Below, piece by piece: positions 44,118 through 53,780 of a DNA stretch of 64,000 bases. The number at the start of each line of letters is the position of its first letter. The stretch's first letter is position 1. A model generated the notes under the pieces. It ran no database searches. It saw only the letters and a list, made by a program, of their open reading frames with translations, and was not told the origin of the DNA. A program made the position numbers and the translations under genes. Source of the DNA: Paenibacillus wynnii (lineage in GTDB: Bacteria > Bacillota > Bacilli > Paenibacillales > Paenibacillaceae); NCBI RefSeq assembly GCF_030812855.1, contig NZ_JAUSTK010000002.1, positions 310,001 through 374,000 of the forward strand, written 5' to 3'.

Positions 44118-45254
44118 TTATCCCTTAACAGGTACCCAGCCCGGCGTGTTAAGTATTGCTGTCCAGAGATAATCGGGAATAACTAGATCAGCCTGCTCGG
44201 CGGGATTAATCTCTGTTGCAATGTCTCCCTGCTGTCCTTCTGCGACCTTCTGCACCCAGTCCGGCTCGACAAGAAGCGGTCGACCCAATGCCACCAGTGA
44301 TACACCACTTTGGAGTGCCTTCAACGCATCATCGGCACTATACAGAGAGCCAACTCCTATGACAGGAACCTTACCAGCAACACGGTCAAGAATCTGCTCT
44401 ATGCGCGGCCGCGGATCTTCTGTCCCGCGCCGTGGCAGTGACCAAAACTCCTGCAGTGACACATGCAGGTAATCCAATCCAGTATCTTTTAGAGCATCGA
44501 TTAACGTAAAGGTCTCTGCCATAGTAATGCCCGGTGTCTCAGGCTCTTCAGGGGAGAAGCGATATCCCACGAGAAAGGGCGATTTCGCATGCTCAGCAAC
44601 AGCTCTCTTTACAGCCTCTACAACGGCTAATGGAAAGGTGAGCCGTTTCTCCAAACTGCCGCCCCAACGATCCTCCCGAGTATTGGAATGCGGGGAAAAG
44701 AACTGCTGGAGTAAATAGGTGTTCGCTCCATGAATCTCTACACCATCAAAACCCGCTTCGATCGCCCTGCGTGTAGCCTCACCGAAATCGGAGATGATAC
44801 CTACAATCTCTTCATCCGTTAGAGCACGTGGTACGGGTCCGTTTCCACCGCCAGGCAGCTCTGCTGCAACAGCACTGGCACTTACAGGCTGACCATCTGG
44901 CAGCAGCTCGGGTGGACATTGGCGTCCGCCATGAAAAATCTGCAGAACTGCTTTTGCTCCCTGCCCTTTAATGGCATCGGCTAATTTACGCAAGCTGGGA
45001 ATGAGTTGATCGGTGTCCGCACCAAATTCACCCGGAAAACCTTTACCGCTTTTAGAAACATACACACAAGCAGTAATAACCATACCTACACCTTGTGACC
45101 GGCGAATATAATAAGCTTCTTCTTCAGCAGATACAGTTCCGTCTTCATGAGAAGCAAAGTTAGTCATAGGAGCCATCACTACACTGTTTTTTAAGGTAAA
45201 CCCGTTGTTAAACTCAAACGATTGTAATAAAGGTTTATATAAGTTTTCTGACAT
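44118..45254 (-). CDS. NADH:flavin oxidoreductase (Old Yellow Enzyme family)
   Basis: 378 residues from the ATG at 45254 (MSENLYKPLL; GGAGGG in front). The FMN barrel has KNSVVMAPMTNFASHEDG, AVLQIFHGGRQ, the GFDGVEIHGANTYLLQQFFSPHSNTREDRWGG-type substrate/FMN region and GVGSLYSADDALKAL. It reduces activated alkenes or related electrophiles with NAD(P)H; the natural substrate is unknown. An extension to 45350 has no ribosome binding site. Divergent from the MATE exporter. Confidence 0.92.
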   Translation of the reverse strand: MSENLYKPLLQSFEFNNGFTLKNSVVMAPMTNFASHEDGTVSAEEEAYYIRRSQGVGMVITACVYVSKSGKGFPGEFGADTDQLIPSLRKLADAIKGQGAKAVLQIFHGGRQCPPELLPDGQPVSASAVAAELPGGGNGPVPRALTDEEIVGIISDFGEATRRAIEAGFDGVEIHGANTYLLQQFFSPHSNTREDRWGGSLEKRLTFPLAVVEAVKRAVAEHAKSPFLVGYRFSPEEPETPGITMAETFTLIDALKDTGLDYLHVSLQEFWSLPRRGTEDPRPRIEQILDRVAGKVPVIGVGSLYSADDALKALQSGVSLVALGRPLLVEPDWVQKVAEGQQGDIATEINPAEQADLVIPDYLWTAILNTPGWVPVKG

Positions 45255-45440
45255 TGCAGCAAATCCCTCCTGCTTCATTTTTACTATCATTACCATATTA
45301 CTCTTCTCTAAAAGCTTTTGCACTTTTGAGGTATGAAATATGGTTCCCATTTAACTAATGCTTTTTGATGAAAGCTGTGCTAATATACCCTATGTTTAGT
45401 GATCTGGTAAATCCAGTATTATAATGAAGAGGGTGTACTC

Positions 45441-46817
45441 TTGAAATCTAAAGAATTGAATCTCGTAAGGTTGACCTGGCCAATCTTCCTGGAGCTTTTT
45501 CTGTTCATGCTGATGGGCAGTGTGGATACCTTTATGATCAGTTCCGTGTCTGATAATGCTGTCGCGGGGGTCGGGGCGGCAAATCAGATTATTGCCATGG
45601 CCATTCTTGTGCTTAGCGTAATCGGAAACGGCGCTGCCATGGTCGTATCTCAATACCTCGGCTCTAAGAAGCCTCAAGAAGCAGCGCAAGTTATTGGTAA
45701 TGCCCTCACGCTTAACTTAGCGGTAGGCCTTATCCTTAGTACTTTTTTGCTCTTCTTTGGAGGTTACTTACTCCAAGCCCTAAATGTTACAGGGGACATT
45801 CTTGTCTATGCAAAGTCTTATATTCACATCGTGGGCAGCTTTATTTTTTTCCAGGCTCTCATTAATGCATTAGCGGCTACGATTCGTACACACGGATTTA
45901 CAAAGCAGACTATGATCGTCTCCATGCTGATGAACATTATTCATGTGATCGGTAACTATATTTTGATCTTTGGTCACTTTGGCTTTCCCGCACTTGGAGT
46001 GCAAGGGGCTGCAGTTTCAACCATAATTAGCCGATTTATTTGTCTGATTCTCTTTTTCCTGCTGCTTTACAGAATTATGGAAGTGCGCGTTATGTGGCAT
46101 TATTACATTAAGCTCACCAAAAAGTATGTCCTTCAGATCCTGAAGATCGGCATTCCATCCGCGTTTGAATCTATAACCTACCAATCCTGCCAACTGGTAT
46201 TTACGATGTATATTACATATCTTGGTGCTGAAGCTATGGCTACACGTCAATATGCGCTTAACATCTCCAGCTATATTTTTCTGTTCAGCGTGGCGGTATC
46301 CATGGGCACTTCCATTATGGTGGGTCGTCTGGTGGGAGCAAACCGGCCTCAAGAGGCCTATGAACGTGTGTTCAAAAGTGTAAAATGGGCGCTGCTCGCT
46401 ACCGTTATTATCGATGCCCTCGTTATAGCTTTCCGGGTACCATTGCTTGGTCTTTTCACCGATAATCAGAGTATCATTGTTATGGGCGCCCATGTCATTT
46501 TGCTCAGCTTTCTCCTAGAGACCGGGCGAACCTGCAACTTGGTGATTATTAATTCACTGCGAGCCTCAGGTGATGCTAGGTTCCCGGTATATATGGGGCT
46601 GCTGTCCATGGTCTGTATGAGCCTGCCTCTCGGTTATTTCCTAGTCTTCACGCTCGATCTTGGGTTAGCCGGTGTCTGGCTTGCTACAGCGGCGGATGAA
46701 TGGGTCCGCGCCATTATCATGTACTTCCGTTGGCGAAGCAGGGCATGGGAGAAACATGCCCTTGTCAAATATGATCCTGCCGAGGACAAGAATAGTCCGG
46801 CTCCTGTCACCGGTTAA
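45441..46817 (+). CDS. MATE-family efflux transporter
   Basis: 458 residues with 12 membrane segments in two halves. Each half starts with the MATE pattern (WPIFLELFLFMLMGSVDTFMISSVSDNAVAGVGAANQI... in the first, IPSAFESITYQSCQLVFTMYITYLGAEAMATRQY in the second). It should export cationic drugs or metabolites against Na+ or H+. TTG start at 45441 with GAGGGTG upstream and TATAAT at 45420-45425 only 16 bp before the start, so the leader is very short or another start site is used. Confidence 0.92.
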   Translation: MKSKELNLVRLTWPIFLELFLFMLMGSVDTFMISSVSDNAVAGVGAANQIIAMAILVLSVIGNGAAMVVSQYLGSKKPQEAAQVIGNALTLNLAVGLILSTFLLFFGGYLLQALNVTGDILVYAKSYIHIVGSFIFFQALINALAATIRTHGFTKQTMIVSMLMNIIHVIGNYILIFGHFGFPALGVQGAAVSTIISRFICLILFFLLLYRIMEVRVMWHYYIKLTKKYVLQILKIGIPSAFESITYQSCQLVFTMYITYLGAEAMATRQYALNISSYIFLFSVAVSMGTSIMVGRLVGANRPQEAYERVFKSVKWALLATVIIDALVIAFRVPLLGLFTDNQSIIVMGAHVILLSFLLETGRTCNLVIINSLRASGDARFPVYMGLLSMVCMSLPLGYFLVFTLDLGLAGVWLATAADEWVRAIIMYFRWRSRAWEKHALVKYDPAEDKNSPAPVTG

Positions 46818-46831
46818 ATGGATCCACACAC

Positions 46832-46879
46832 AAAAGGCTGTACCTTAAAGTCCATCCGGACCTAAGGCACAGCCTTTTT
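46832..46879. terminator. Convergent terminator, MATE / ABC permease
   Basis: AAAAGGCTGT-CCTTA pairs with TAAGG-ACAGCCTTTTT. It serves the MATE gene on + and the permease gene on the minus strand. Confidence 0.85.
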
Positions 46880-46888
46880 CAATTTTGC

Positions 46889-47770
46889 TTACCCCTTAAC
46901 AGAGCCGGCTGCAATCCCTTCCACAATCCGATCACTTAACAATAAGAAGACAATAAGGATTGGCAGGATACTGATCATCAGAGTAGCACCGATCGCTCCC
47001 CAGTCAGTAGTGTACTGCCCTATAAAATTCTGGACACCTACCGTTAGGGTTTTGTACTTATCCGAGCTGATAAAGGTGTTCACGAAGATAAATTCGTTCC
47101 AGTTGTAGATCATATTAATGATTGCAGTAGTAGCCAACACCGAAGAGGTCATCGGCAGGATGATCCGGAAGAACATCGTGTTGACGGAGCAGCCGTCAAT
47201 GATCGCCGCTTCCTCAACTTCCTTAGGGAGCGCATAATAAAATCCCAGTAGAATCATGATGGTCGTAGGTAAATTGAATGCCACATAAGACAGGATGATT
47301 GAGATGGGACTGTCTGTTAAATGAAGCTTCAGGAACAAGCTGAACAAGGGGATCAGTGTAGAATGGACAGGAATCATCAGACCCACCATAAACAACCCGA
47401 GTACAAAAGATCTGCCCTTCCATCTCATACGCGTTACCGCATACGTAACGAAGCTTGCCAGAAGAACCGTTAGCGCTAAGGCAATTGCCGTTATCAAGAC
47501 ACTGTTAACAAAATACTGTGCGATATTTCCGTTCGTCCATACATTCACATAATTTTCCCAGTGGGGATGTGCAGGTATAGAAAAGGGCGCCATATTGAAT
47601 ATTTCCTGATTATTTTTTAATGAAAAAATCAACAGCCAAACGAGTGGGAATATTTGTACAAGGGCTACAAGAATAAGCCCCAAATACATTAAGGTGTACC
47701 CTGTTCCCTGTAGAATTTTGCGTTCATTTACTCTTCCAGAGTTATAGCCCGGTGCAGTAGCAACTTTCAT
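46889..47770 (-). CDS. Carbohydrate ABC transporter permease (MalG type)
   Basis: 293 residues with six membrane segments and the EAA loop EAAIIDGCSVNTMFFRIILP. It ends in the conserved EGIAAGSVKG tail. Start ATG at 47770 with AGGAGGAA. It is the last gene of the operon encoding a sugar importer and its two-component sensor pair. Confidence 0.92.
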   Translation of the reverse strand: MKVATAPGYNSGRVNERKILQGTGYTLMYLGLILVALVQIFPLVWLLIFSLKNNQEIFNMAPFSIPAHPHWENYVNVWTNGNIAQYFVNSVLITAIALALTVLLASFVTYAVTRMRWKGRSFVLGLFMVGLMIPVHSTLIPLFSLFLKLHLTDSPISIILSYVAFNLPTTIMILLGFYYALPKEVEEAAIIDGCSVNTMFFRIILPMTSSVLATTAIINMIYNWNEFIFVNTFISSDKYKTLTVGVQNFIGQYTTDWGAIGATLMISILPILIVFLLLSDRIVEGIAAGSVKG

Positions 47771-47793
47771 ATATGTTCCTCCTTCCTATGTGC

Positions 47794-48675
47794 TTATGAA
47801 TATTGAATGGTCTCTTTCGATGCTGTAGCCTTGCGAATCAGATAGGTTGCTACGAGACAAACCAGCAGTAGGAAAAATCCGATTGCACTGCCATATCCGA
47901 AGTCAAAGCTGCGGAATGCTTTATGGTACATGTAGGATGCCATAACTTCACTGGCTCCGTTAGGTCCTCCATCCGTCATTACATAGATCAGATCAAAATA
48001 TTTCAGAGATCCGACTACGGACAGTACGATAGTTACCTTAATGACCTCGCTCATCAAGGGCAGCTTGATCCGTGTGGCAATCTGCCATGGATTAGCTCCA
48101 TCAATACGAGCGGCTTCCATTAGCGATTCCGGAATATTTTTCAATGCAGCATAGTATATGAGAATATAAAACCCGGCATATTGCCAAATAATTGGCACAA
48201 ACAAGGCAAGCAGCACAATGGATGGCTCAGCCAACCAAGCGGGAGGGTTATCGACACCAAGGGACATAAGCAGGGAATTTAGTACCCCGTTTGTAGGGTG
48301 GTAAATTTTCATCCACAACTGAGCAATGGCTACGGAAGACAGTAGCATTGGAACCAGATAGATTTTACGAAGCAGGTTAGCACCTTTGATTTTGCCTGAA
48401 AGCACTAATGCGATAAGCAGGTACCCGATAAGGCTGATCCCTGAGAACAATGCAAGCTCAAAGGAGTGAAATGCACTGCTCCAAAAGGTTGAATCCTGTA
48501 TAAGATGTTTGTAATTCTCCAAACCGATAAAGGTCATTTCTCCGATACCGTTCCATTCATTAAGTCCATAGTATCCCGTAAGTACAATAGGCATATATAT
48601 AATTCCCATAATCAACAGCAGGGACGGCAGTACATATAGAGCAATTACCAGCTTATTAGACATGACTTTCTCCAT
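47794..48675 (-). CDS. Carbohydrate ABC transporter permease (MalF type)
   Basis: About 293 residues with six membrane segments and the EAA loop EAARIDGANPWQIATRIKLP. Start at the ATG 48675, which has AGGAGG 8 nt before it; the TTG two codons upstream lies too close to that site. Partner of the next permease, 23 bp away. Confidence 0.92.
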   Translation of the reverse strand: MEKVMSNKLVIALYVLPSLLLIMGIIYMPIVLTGYYGLNEWNGIGEMTFIGLENYKHLIQDSTFWSSAFHSFELALFSGISLIGYLLIALVLSGKIKGANLLRKIYLVPMLLSSVAIAQLWMKIYHPTNGVLNSLLMSLGVDNPPAWLAEPSIVLLALFVPIIWQYAGFYILIYYAALKNIPESLMEAARIDGANPWQIATRIKLPLMSEVIKVTIVLSVVGSLKYFDLIYVMTDGGPNGASEVMASYMYHKAFRSFDFGYGSAIGFFLLLVCLVATYLIRKATASKETIQYS

Positions 48676-48701
48676 CGTCAAATCCTCCTATCTATCTCTT
48701 T

Positions 48702-48757
48702 TTAAAAGAAGTGGAGCGGTTGTACCCGTATGCCTAGATACGTCCCGCTCCGCTTCG
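48702..48757 (-). terminator. Hairpin between binding protein and permease
   Basis: On the minus strand GAAGCGGAGCGG pairs with CCGCTCCACTTC followed by TTTTAAAAA, just past the binding-protein stop. It probably attenuates permease expression, as the similar hairpin at 37066-37110 does in the other importer. Confidence 0.7.
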
Positions 48758-48771
48758 GAATGCTGTATATT

Positions 48772-50124
48772 CTAGTTGCCTTTTTCGATGGCTTCTTTAT
48801 GCTTCGTTGCAAATTGCTCCGGAGTTACTGCCTTACCAAACAGCGCCTGAATCATATCCAAGTGAACTTGTGCCGCGCTCGGCTTCATTTGAACATCCGC
48901 AAAGAGTGTAATGCTGCTGGCTTTGCTCAATTCGTTAAGAAGATCTACATAAAGCTGTGGCAATTCAGTTTTTGTCGTATCTACTTTAGTAGCCGGGATA
49001 ACACCCGCTGTAGTTACGGAATCTTCACCCCATTTAGATACAAAGTATTCAACAAAGGCTTTAGCCTCTTCTTTGACCTTGGAGCTTTCAGCTACGAACA
49101 ATCCTACACCAGGACCGCCAACCCAGCTGTCGATGTTACCTTTACCATTTTCCACAGTTGGGAATTTGAAGAATCCGACTTTATCCTTGAACTCTTGCGG
49201 GATATCAGGATTGGTTGTAAAGTTAGGCAGTTCCCAAGTACCCATCAGATACATGCCTGCTTTTTCGTTCATAAACTCAGCCTTGCCTTCATCGTTGGAC
49301 AACCCGTTGAATCCTTTATTGAAACCGTTCATATCTACAAGCGTTTCAATTTCGGTTGCAGCTTGTACCAGGCCTGGGTCATCAAAGGATCCTGAACCTG
49401 CAATAGCATTCTTCAATGTATCGTTGCCGGCAATCCGGTCAGCCAGGTACATGTACCAAAGTGAACCTGTCCAACGATCTTTATTTCCAAGAGCTATCGG
49501 AGCGATACCGTTTTCAGACAGCGTTTTCACAACTTCCTTGAATTCAGTGTAAGTTGTAGGTGCTTGCAGGTTGTACTTTTCAAAAATGGCTTTATTGTAA
49601 TAGATCGGAGAAATGTTCAACTCAATCGGCAGGGCATAAGTTTTACCGTCAATAGCATAAGCTTCTGTCGTACCCGCAACGAATTTGTCTTTAAGCAATG
49701 TTCCGTCCTTAATATCATCAATTGGAGCGAACAAACCGCCTTTCACGTAAGGCTCCATGAACCCGGCAGCCCAAGTGATACCGACATCAGGAAGTTCATT
49801 GGAAGCTGACAATACTTTGAGCTTGTTTTTGTATTGTTCGTTGTCCAGAACCTCTTCCTTGATGGTTACATTCGGGTGATCCGTCTGATATTGATCAATA
49901 ATCTGATTTACTAGCTTATTCTGTTGGGCTGAAACTCCAGCCGGCCATAAGTGCATCATGTTGATCGTAACTTTCTGCTCATTAGCAGTTGCATCAGTTG
50001 CTGGTGTATTGCCCCCGTTCGCAGCGTTTGTAGCATTGTTATTTTTACCACCGCCGCAGCCCGCTAGAACGAGCATTAATACTAAAGTCAGGAGCAATCC
50101 CTGGGTCACCTTGTTCTTGGACAT
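48772..50124 (-). CDS. Carbohydrate ABC transporter binding lipoprotein
   Basis: 450 residues. The lipobox is LVLAGC (Cys about 23), followed by a Gly/Asn/Ala/Thr linker and a solute-binding body (VTINMMHLWPAGVSAQQNK ... GVGLFVAESSKVKEEAKAFVEYF). Together with two MalFG-type permeases and a YesM/YesN pair it forms a typical oligosaccharide uptake module. The sugar is unknown. Confidence 0.92.
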   Translation of the reverse strand: MSKNKVTQGLLLTLVLMLVLAGCGGGKNNNATNAANGGNTPATDATANEQKVTINMMHLWPAGVSAQQNKLVNQIIDQYQTDHPNVTIKEEVLDNEQYKNKLKVLSASNELPDVGITWAAGFMEPYVKGGLFAPIDDIKDGTLLKDKFVAGTTEAYAIDGKTYALPIELNISPIYYNKAIFEKYNLQAPTTYTEFKEVVKTLSENGIAPIALGNKDRWTGSLWYMYLADRIAGNDTLKNAIAGSGSFDDPGLVQAATEIETLVDMNGFNKGFNGLSNDEGKAEFMNEKAGMYLMGTWELPNFTTNPDIPQEFKDKVGFFKFPTVENGKGNIDSWVGGPGVGLFVAESSKVKEEAKAFVEYFVSKWGEDSVTTAGVIPATKVDTTKTELPQLYVDLLNELSKASSITLFADVQMKPSAAQVHLDMIQALFGKAVTPEQFATKHKEAIEKGN

Positions 50125-50238
50125 GAATTATAACCTCCATGGTTTGTTTTAGTGCGATTTGTGTAACCGCTCTCAAATCAATTCTATCACCGGAGTCTTA
50201 TGTCCATAAGATAACGGCTATTGGCAATAACTCCACTA

Positions 50239-51042
50239 TTATTGGATTTCGTCAGAAGTACCTGTCATTTGCTGGCGGTAACGGCTTGGACTGAGATCTT
50301 CCTGTGTTTTGAATACTTTTATGAAATACTTATCCGTCTGGTAACCTACTTTCTCTGCGATTTCACCTACAGACAGCCGGGTATGAACAAGCAATTCCTT
50401 AGCCCGTTGAACTCGAAGACGTGACAAATATTCGCTAAAAGGCAGTCCAACCTGATCTTTGAACAACACGCTGAAATAACTGGCGTTCAGGTGCAACCGT
50501 TGTGCCATATCCGCCATAGTCAATGTCTCATGCAAATGCTGCTCCAAATATAAGAGGGCCTCTTTGACAGGCTCCCCTATGCTCATATTATTGCCGGGAT
50601 CAAGCTCTGCTAGCTTCTGGTCTACCAGCTTCTCCAATTTCTCATGGCGTTGCTGCTCCTCTTCGCGCTTGAGGGCCTCCTCAACAACTTCAAGAAGTTC
50701 CTTTTTATCGAGAGGCTTCAGCAAATAATTAACAGCGCCGAGCTGAAGAGCTTGCTGTACATACTGGAACTCTGCGTACCCCGAGATGACCACAATTTGC
50801 GGCCTGCGGGCATGCCTATTGAGCGAACGAATCAAATCCAGTCCGCTAACCACCGGCATCCGAACATCAGTGATGAGTAAATGAATCGTCTCATGCTGCA
50901 GACGCTCCAAGGCTTCTACGCCATTATCCGCTGTCTCAATCCGGTAGTTTCCGGCCGCCCACACCTCTAGAGTTTGTTTGATTCCTTGGCGTGTTCTAGG
51001 CTCATCATCCACGATTAGAATGGTTTTCATGTTCAATTTCAT
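50239..51042 (-). CDS. Response regulator with AraC-type HTH (YesN type)
   Basis: 267 residues from the ATG at 51042 (GGGGG 8 nt upstream). The receiver domain begins ILIVDDEPRTRQG, with phosphoryl-acceptor Asp in LLITDVRMPVVSG and the conserved Lys in LLKPLDKKEL. A C-terminal AraC domain carries two HTHs (MADMAQRLHLNASYFSVLFK and VGEIAEKVGYQTDKYFIKVFK). It overlaps the kinase gene by 38 bp. It should activate the binding-protein/permease genes downstream. Confidence 0.93.
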   Translation of the reverse strand: MKLNMKTILIVDDEPRTRQGIKQTLEVWAAGNYRIETADNGVEALERLQHETIHLLITDVRMPVVSGLDLIRSLNRHARRPQIVVISGYAEFQYVQQALQLGAVNYLLKPLDKKELLEVVEEALKREEEQQRHEKLEKLVDQKLAELDPGNNMSIGEPVKEALLYLEQHLHETLTMADMAQRLHLNASYFSVLFKDQVGLPFSEYLSRLRVQRAKELLVHTRLSVGEIAEKVGYQTDKYFIKVFKTQEDLSPSRYRQQMTGTSDEIQ

Positions 51043-52777
51043 ACGAATATCCCCCAGTATTAGGTATTTCAAAAGTGAAAACCGTTCCTTCAAACGGAGT
51101 ACTGTCAATATGCAGCCCTTCCAGCTTTAAACCGTCTCCCTCATAGTAAAGCTTCAACCGTTTCTGAACATTGATGAGGCCCACTCCCGTACCTTTAGTC
51201 GAAATTGAAGGGCCTCCTTCAAGAGTATCGTAGAGCGCGCTAAGTTTATTCGCATCCATACCGGGGCCATTATCCTGTACGGATACCCTTGTCCATCCCT
51301 TCCTTGCAGAGGGGGATACTCGGATGGTAATGTAACCCTCCCCGATGCTGCTCTCCACTCCATGCAAAATCGCATTCTCAACTATAGGCTGAATGAGCAG
51401 CTTGGGAACAGGCACCAAAGCCTCCTGCGGAGTCATCTCAATGTTCCAGGACAACCGCGATCCAAGCCTCATCTCCATGATTTGCAAATAGCGCTTAACC
51501 TGATCCATCTCTTCACCAATCGTTACCCATTCTTCCTTGTTCGGATTGACAATAATATAGCGGAACATTCGGGACATAGCGACCATCAGCCCAGCCAGTT
51601 CTTCCTCACCCTTCTCCTCCAGAGACCAGTTAAAAGCCTCAAGCGTATTGAACAAAAAGTGTGGATTAATTTGCGCCTGCAGTGCTTTGAGCTCCGTCCG
51701 GCTTTGGAGGACTTCCTTTTCATAGACTACCCGAATTAGATCATTCATATTGCTAACCATTCCGTTATACGTATTATTCAGCTCTCTAAGCTCCATAGTC
51801 GAGGCTGTGGCGGGATTAGGTGTAAGTACGCCAAGCCGTGATTTGCGCATCGCCCGGATTAGATTGATAATGGGCCGTGTAATCATAGTGGAGAGGACAA
51901 AAGACATGATCAGAAACAACACCGCCCCGATTCCACCGGATGCAAGCAAAACTGTTCGCAGCACAGATAATCCTTCCGTAACATAGCTCACCGGAGTCAG
52001 GACGAGCAATGTCCAGTTCGTTTTTTCCGACAACTGCTTAACTGTAACATACTCCTTACCCATAAAATTCACCGTCTGATCCACACTGTCCAGTAGCGGA
52101 GTCAAATCCACATTAGGGCTGGGGCCACTCCCCAACAGCTGTCCCTCATTGTTCGCCAGAAGAATAGACTCCCCAATTGTGGCTCCTGCGAGCGGATCAT
52201 CCAATTGAAAATAACTGCGCTGTATGCGGGCTATAAGGTAACCTCCCCGTGAGAACCAACGGTTCATGAGACTTACCTGCCGGATCGCAAGCAGACTCTG
52301 ATCATCATTCGGATCGATTCCGATCCAGACCAATCTTCCCTTTTGTTTATTGGCTTCCTCAATATACCGGCTGTCAATCCGGGTGCTTAAGCTGCCTTCC
52401 CGAATGGGAAATAACAGTTGATAATCAGATGTATACAACTCTAATGAACCCACGCTTGGCATATACGCCTGATAGCTGGAGACCACTTGTAGAAGGGACT
52501 GGCGTTGATTAAAAGTGACGCTTTTTCCGTCAATCTGTTTTAGCAGAAGCTGTTGAACCGTGGCGTGATTGGCTACCTGTGCCGTTAAACTGTCTATCTG
52601 TCCAATGAGTGCATCCAGCCGGCCGCTTGCCTGTATAGCAGTTTGATGGATATGCCGCTCCGCATTATTTTTCAGCAAATAAGAAACCTTTTCATAAACA
52701 ATCACACCGGCGACACCAATAATAATGAGCATAACTAATAAAAACCCTATAAATATTTGGTTCCGTAATGTATTCAT
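51005..52777 (-). CDS. Sensor histidine kinase (YesM type)
   Basis: About 590 residues. Membrane helix at 8-30, extracellular sensor to about 275, second helix at about 280-302, HAMP, then the His_kinase domain with phospho-acceptor His in INPHFLFNTLEAF and an ATPase domain (NGPGMD and GTGVGLINVQKRL). The ATG at 52777 (MNTLRNQIF, GGAAG upstream) is preferred. Upstream in-frame TTGs at 52828 and 52843 are possible; the first has GGGGAG in front. It senses an external sugar or cell-envelope cue for the adjacent importer. Confidence 0.92.
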   Translation of the reverse strand: MNTLRNQIFIGFLLVMLIIIGVAGVIVYEKVSYLLKNNAERHIHQTAIQASGRLDALIGQIDSLTAQVANHATVQQLLLKQIDGKSVTFNQRQSLLQVVSSYQAYMPSVGSLELYTSDYQLLFPIREGSLSTRIDSRYIEEANKQKGRLVWIGIDPNDDQSLLAIRQVSLMNRWFSRGGYLIARIQRSYFQLDDPLAGATIGESILLANNEGQLLGSGPSPNVDLTPLLDSVDQTVNFMGKEYVTVKQLSEKTNWTLLVLTPVSYVTEGLSVLRTVLLASGGIGAVLFLIMSFVLSTMITRPIINLIRAMRKSRLGVLTPNPATASTMELRELNNTYNGMVSNMNDLIRVVYEKEVLQSRTELKALQAQINPHFLFNTLEAFNWSLEEKGEEELAGLMVAMSRMFRYIIVNPNKEEWVTIGEEMDQVKRYLQIMEMRLGSRLSWNIEMTPQEALVPVPKLLIQPIVENAILHGVESSIGEGYITIRVSPSARKGWTRVSVQDNGPGMDANKLSALYDTLEGGPSISTKGTGVGLINVQKRLKLYYEGDGLKLEGLHIDSTPFEGTVFTFEIPNTGGYSYEIEHENHSNRG

Positions 52778-52883
52778 TCGATCAAGTCTTCCGTACACAG
52801 ATATTCCTTCTTCCGTAGGCGTTTTCAACTCTATTCTCCCCAAGTCCCGGACTTTGTCAAGGAAATGTTACTGGATTTTCCCG

Positions 52884-52916
52884 AAAAAAAGGCCACCCCG
52901 ATGAACGGAGTGACCT
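52884..52916 (-). terminator. Terminator of the YdjO-like gene
   Basis: On the minus strand AGGTCACTCCG pairs with CGGGGTGGCCT, followed by TTTTTTT. Confidence 0.85.
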
Positions 52917-52954
52917 CAGTATATTATGTTATTGCCGCTTCTCAGTAAGAAGAA

Positions 52955-53185
52955 TTAGTTAATGGTAATGCCCTTCTTAATGGCCTTCATATCGAAGTTT
53001 TTGTTCACAAGCAACGGCAGAATCTTCATGCTTCTAGTCATAGGTGAGTTACACTGCCAGCATGTTGGCACATATTCAAATGCGAAATTATCACGCATCC
53101 AACCTGTGCAGCACTCCTGCGTACAGGACCATATAGCTGTGTCTTCTGTTGGGATGTCTTCTAACGATTTTTTACGAAAATACAT
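52955..53185 (-). CDS. ydjO: Cold-inducible YdjO-like zinc-ribbon protein
   Basis: 76 residues from the ATG at 53185 (AGGAGGGG upstream; the longer reading is rejected). Two cysteine pairs, WSCTQECCTGWMR and PTCWQCNSPM, make a zinc-ribbon, and the middle segment matches the Bacillus YdjO family. Its function is not known. It lies directly after a cold-shock protein gene but behind that gene's own terminator. Confidence 0.88.
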   Translation of the reverse strand: MYFRKKSLEDIPTEDTAIWSCTQECCTGWMRDNFAFEYVPTCWQCNSPMTRSMKILPLLVNKNFDMKAIKKGITIN

Positions 53186-53282
53186 TAAATTCCCCTCCTT
53201 GGTTCGAATCGAGACGATTTCACCTTCCCCGCAGGGAGTAGGCATGGCATGCTGATACGAGAAATGAAGAGAATGTTCAAAT

Positions 53283-53315
53283 AAAAACGACCCTTAACTC
53301 ATGTTAAGGGCCGTT
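53283..53315 (-). terminator. Terminator of the cold-shock gene
   Basis: On the minus strand GGCCCTTAAC pairs with GTTAAGGGTC, followed by GTTTTTATTTG. Confidence 0.85.
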
Positions 53316-53327
53316 CGGAATTTCAAA

Positions 53328-53528
53328 TTACAGTTTTACAACGTTTTCTGCTTGTGGTCCACGAGCGCCTTGAGTTACGTTGAACTCAACGCGTTGGCCT
53401 TCGTCCAAAGATTTGAAACCGTCGCCAGTGATTGCGGAGAAGTGTACGAATACGTCGCTTCCACCTTCAACCTCGATAAAACCGAATCCTTTGTCTGCGT
53501 TAAACCATTTAACTGTACCTGTTTGCAT
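53328..53528 (-). CDS. Cold-shock protein, CspA family
   Basis: 66 residues, a single cold-shock domain. RNP1 is KGFGFIEVE and RNP2 VFVHFSAI. It binds single-stranded RNA and DNA and melts mRNA structure. GGAGG-type site before the ATG. The leader of about 170 nt contains a long hairpin at 53602-53651. Confidence 0.96.
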   Translation of the reverse strand: MQTGTVKWFNADKGFGFIEVEGGSDVFVHFSAITGDGFKSLDEGQRVEFNVTQGARGPQAENVVKL

Positions 53529-53601
53529 GATATTACCTCCAATATTTTATTTAACACATGTCCTTTTATTCCTACGTATTGTACGAACAAATAAAAATTC
53601 A

Positions 53602-53651
53602 CACATTGTAAAAGGCTTCATAGACACAAATGCAACCTTTAACAATATGTG
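53602..53651 (-). promoter_or_regulatory. Hairpin in the cold-shock gene's leader
   Basis: CACATTGTAAAAGG and CCTTTAACAATATGTG pair with a few bulges around an 18-nt loop, about 75-125 nt upstream of the cold-shock start codon. Long structured leaders control translation of csp mRNAs with temperature, which is the likely role here. Confidence 0.45.
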
Positions 53652-53780
53652 AATTAAGGTTTAAATTTGATTAACTTCATTGTAGCACACATATTTAACA
53701 AATGCAAAGGACTAGGCAATATAAATATTTTCGGCCCATTTGCCTAATCATTTAAGACATAGAGCCGAAGTCTAACTTCC

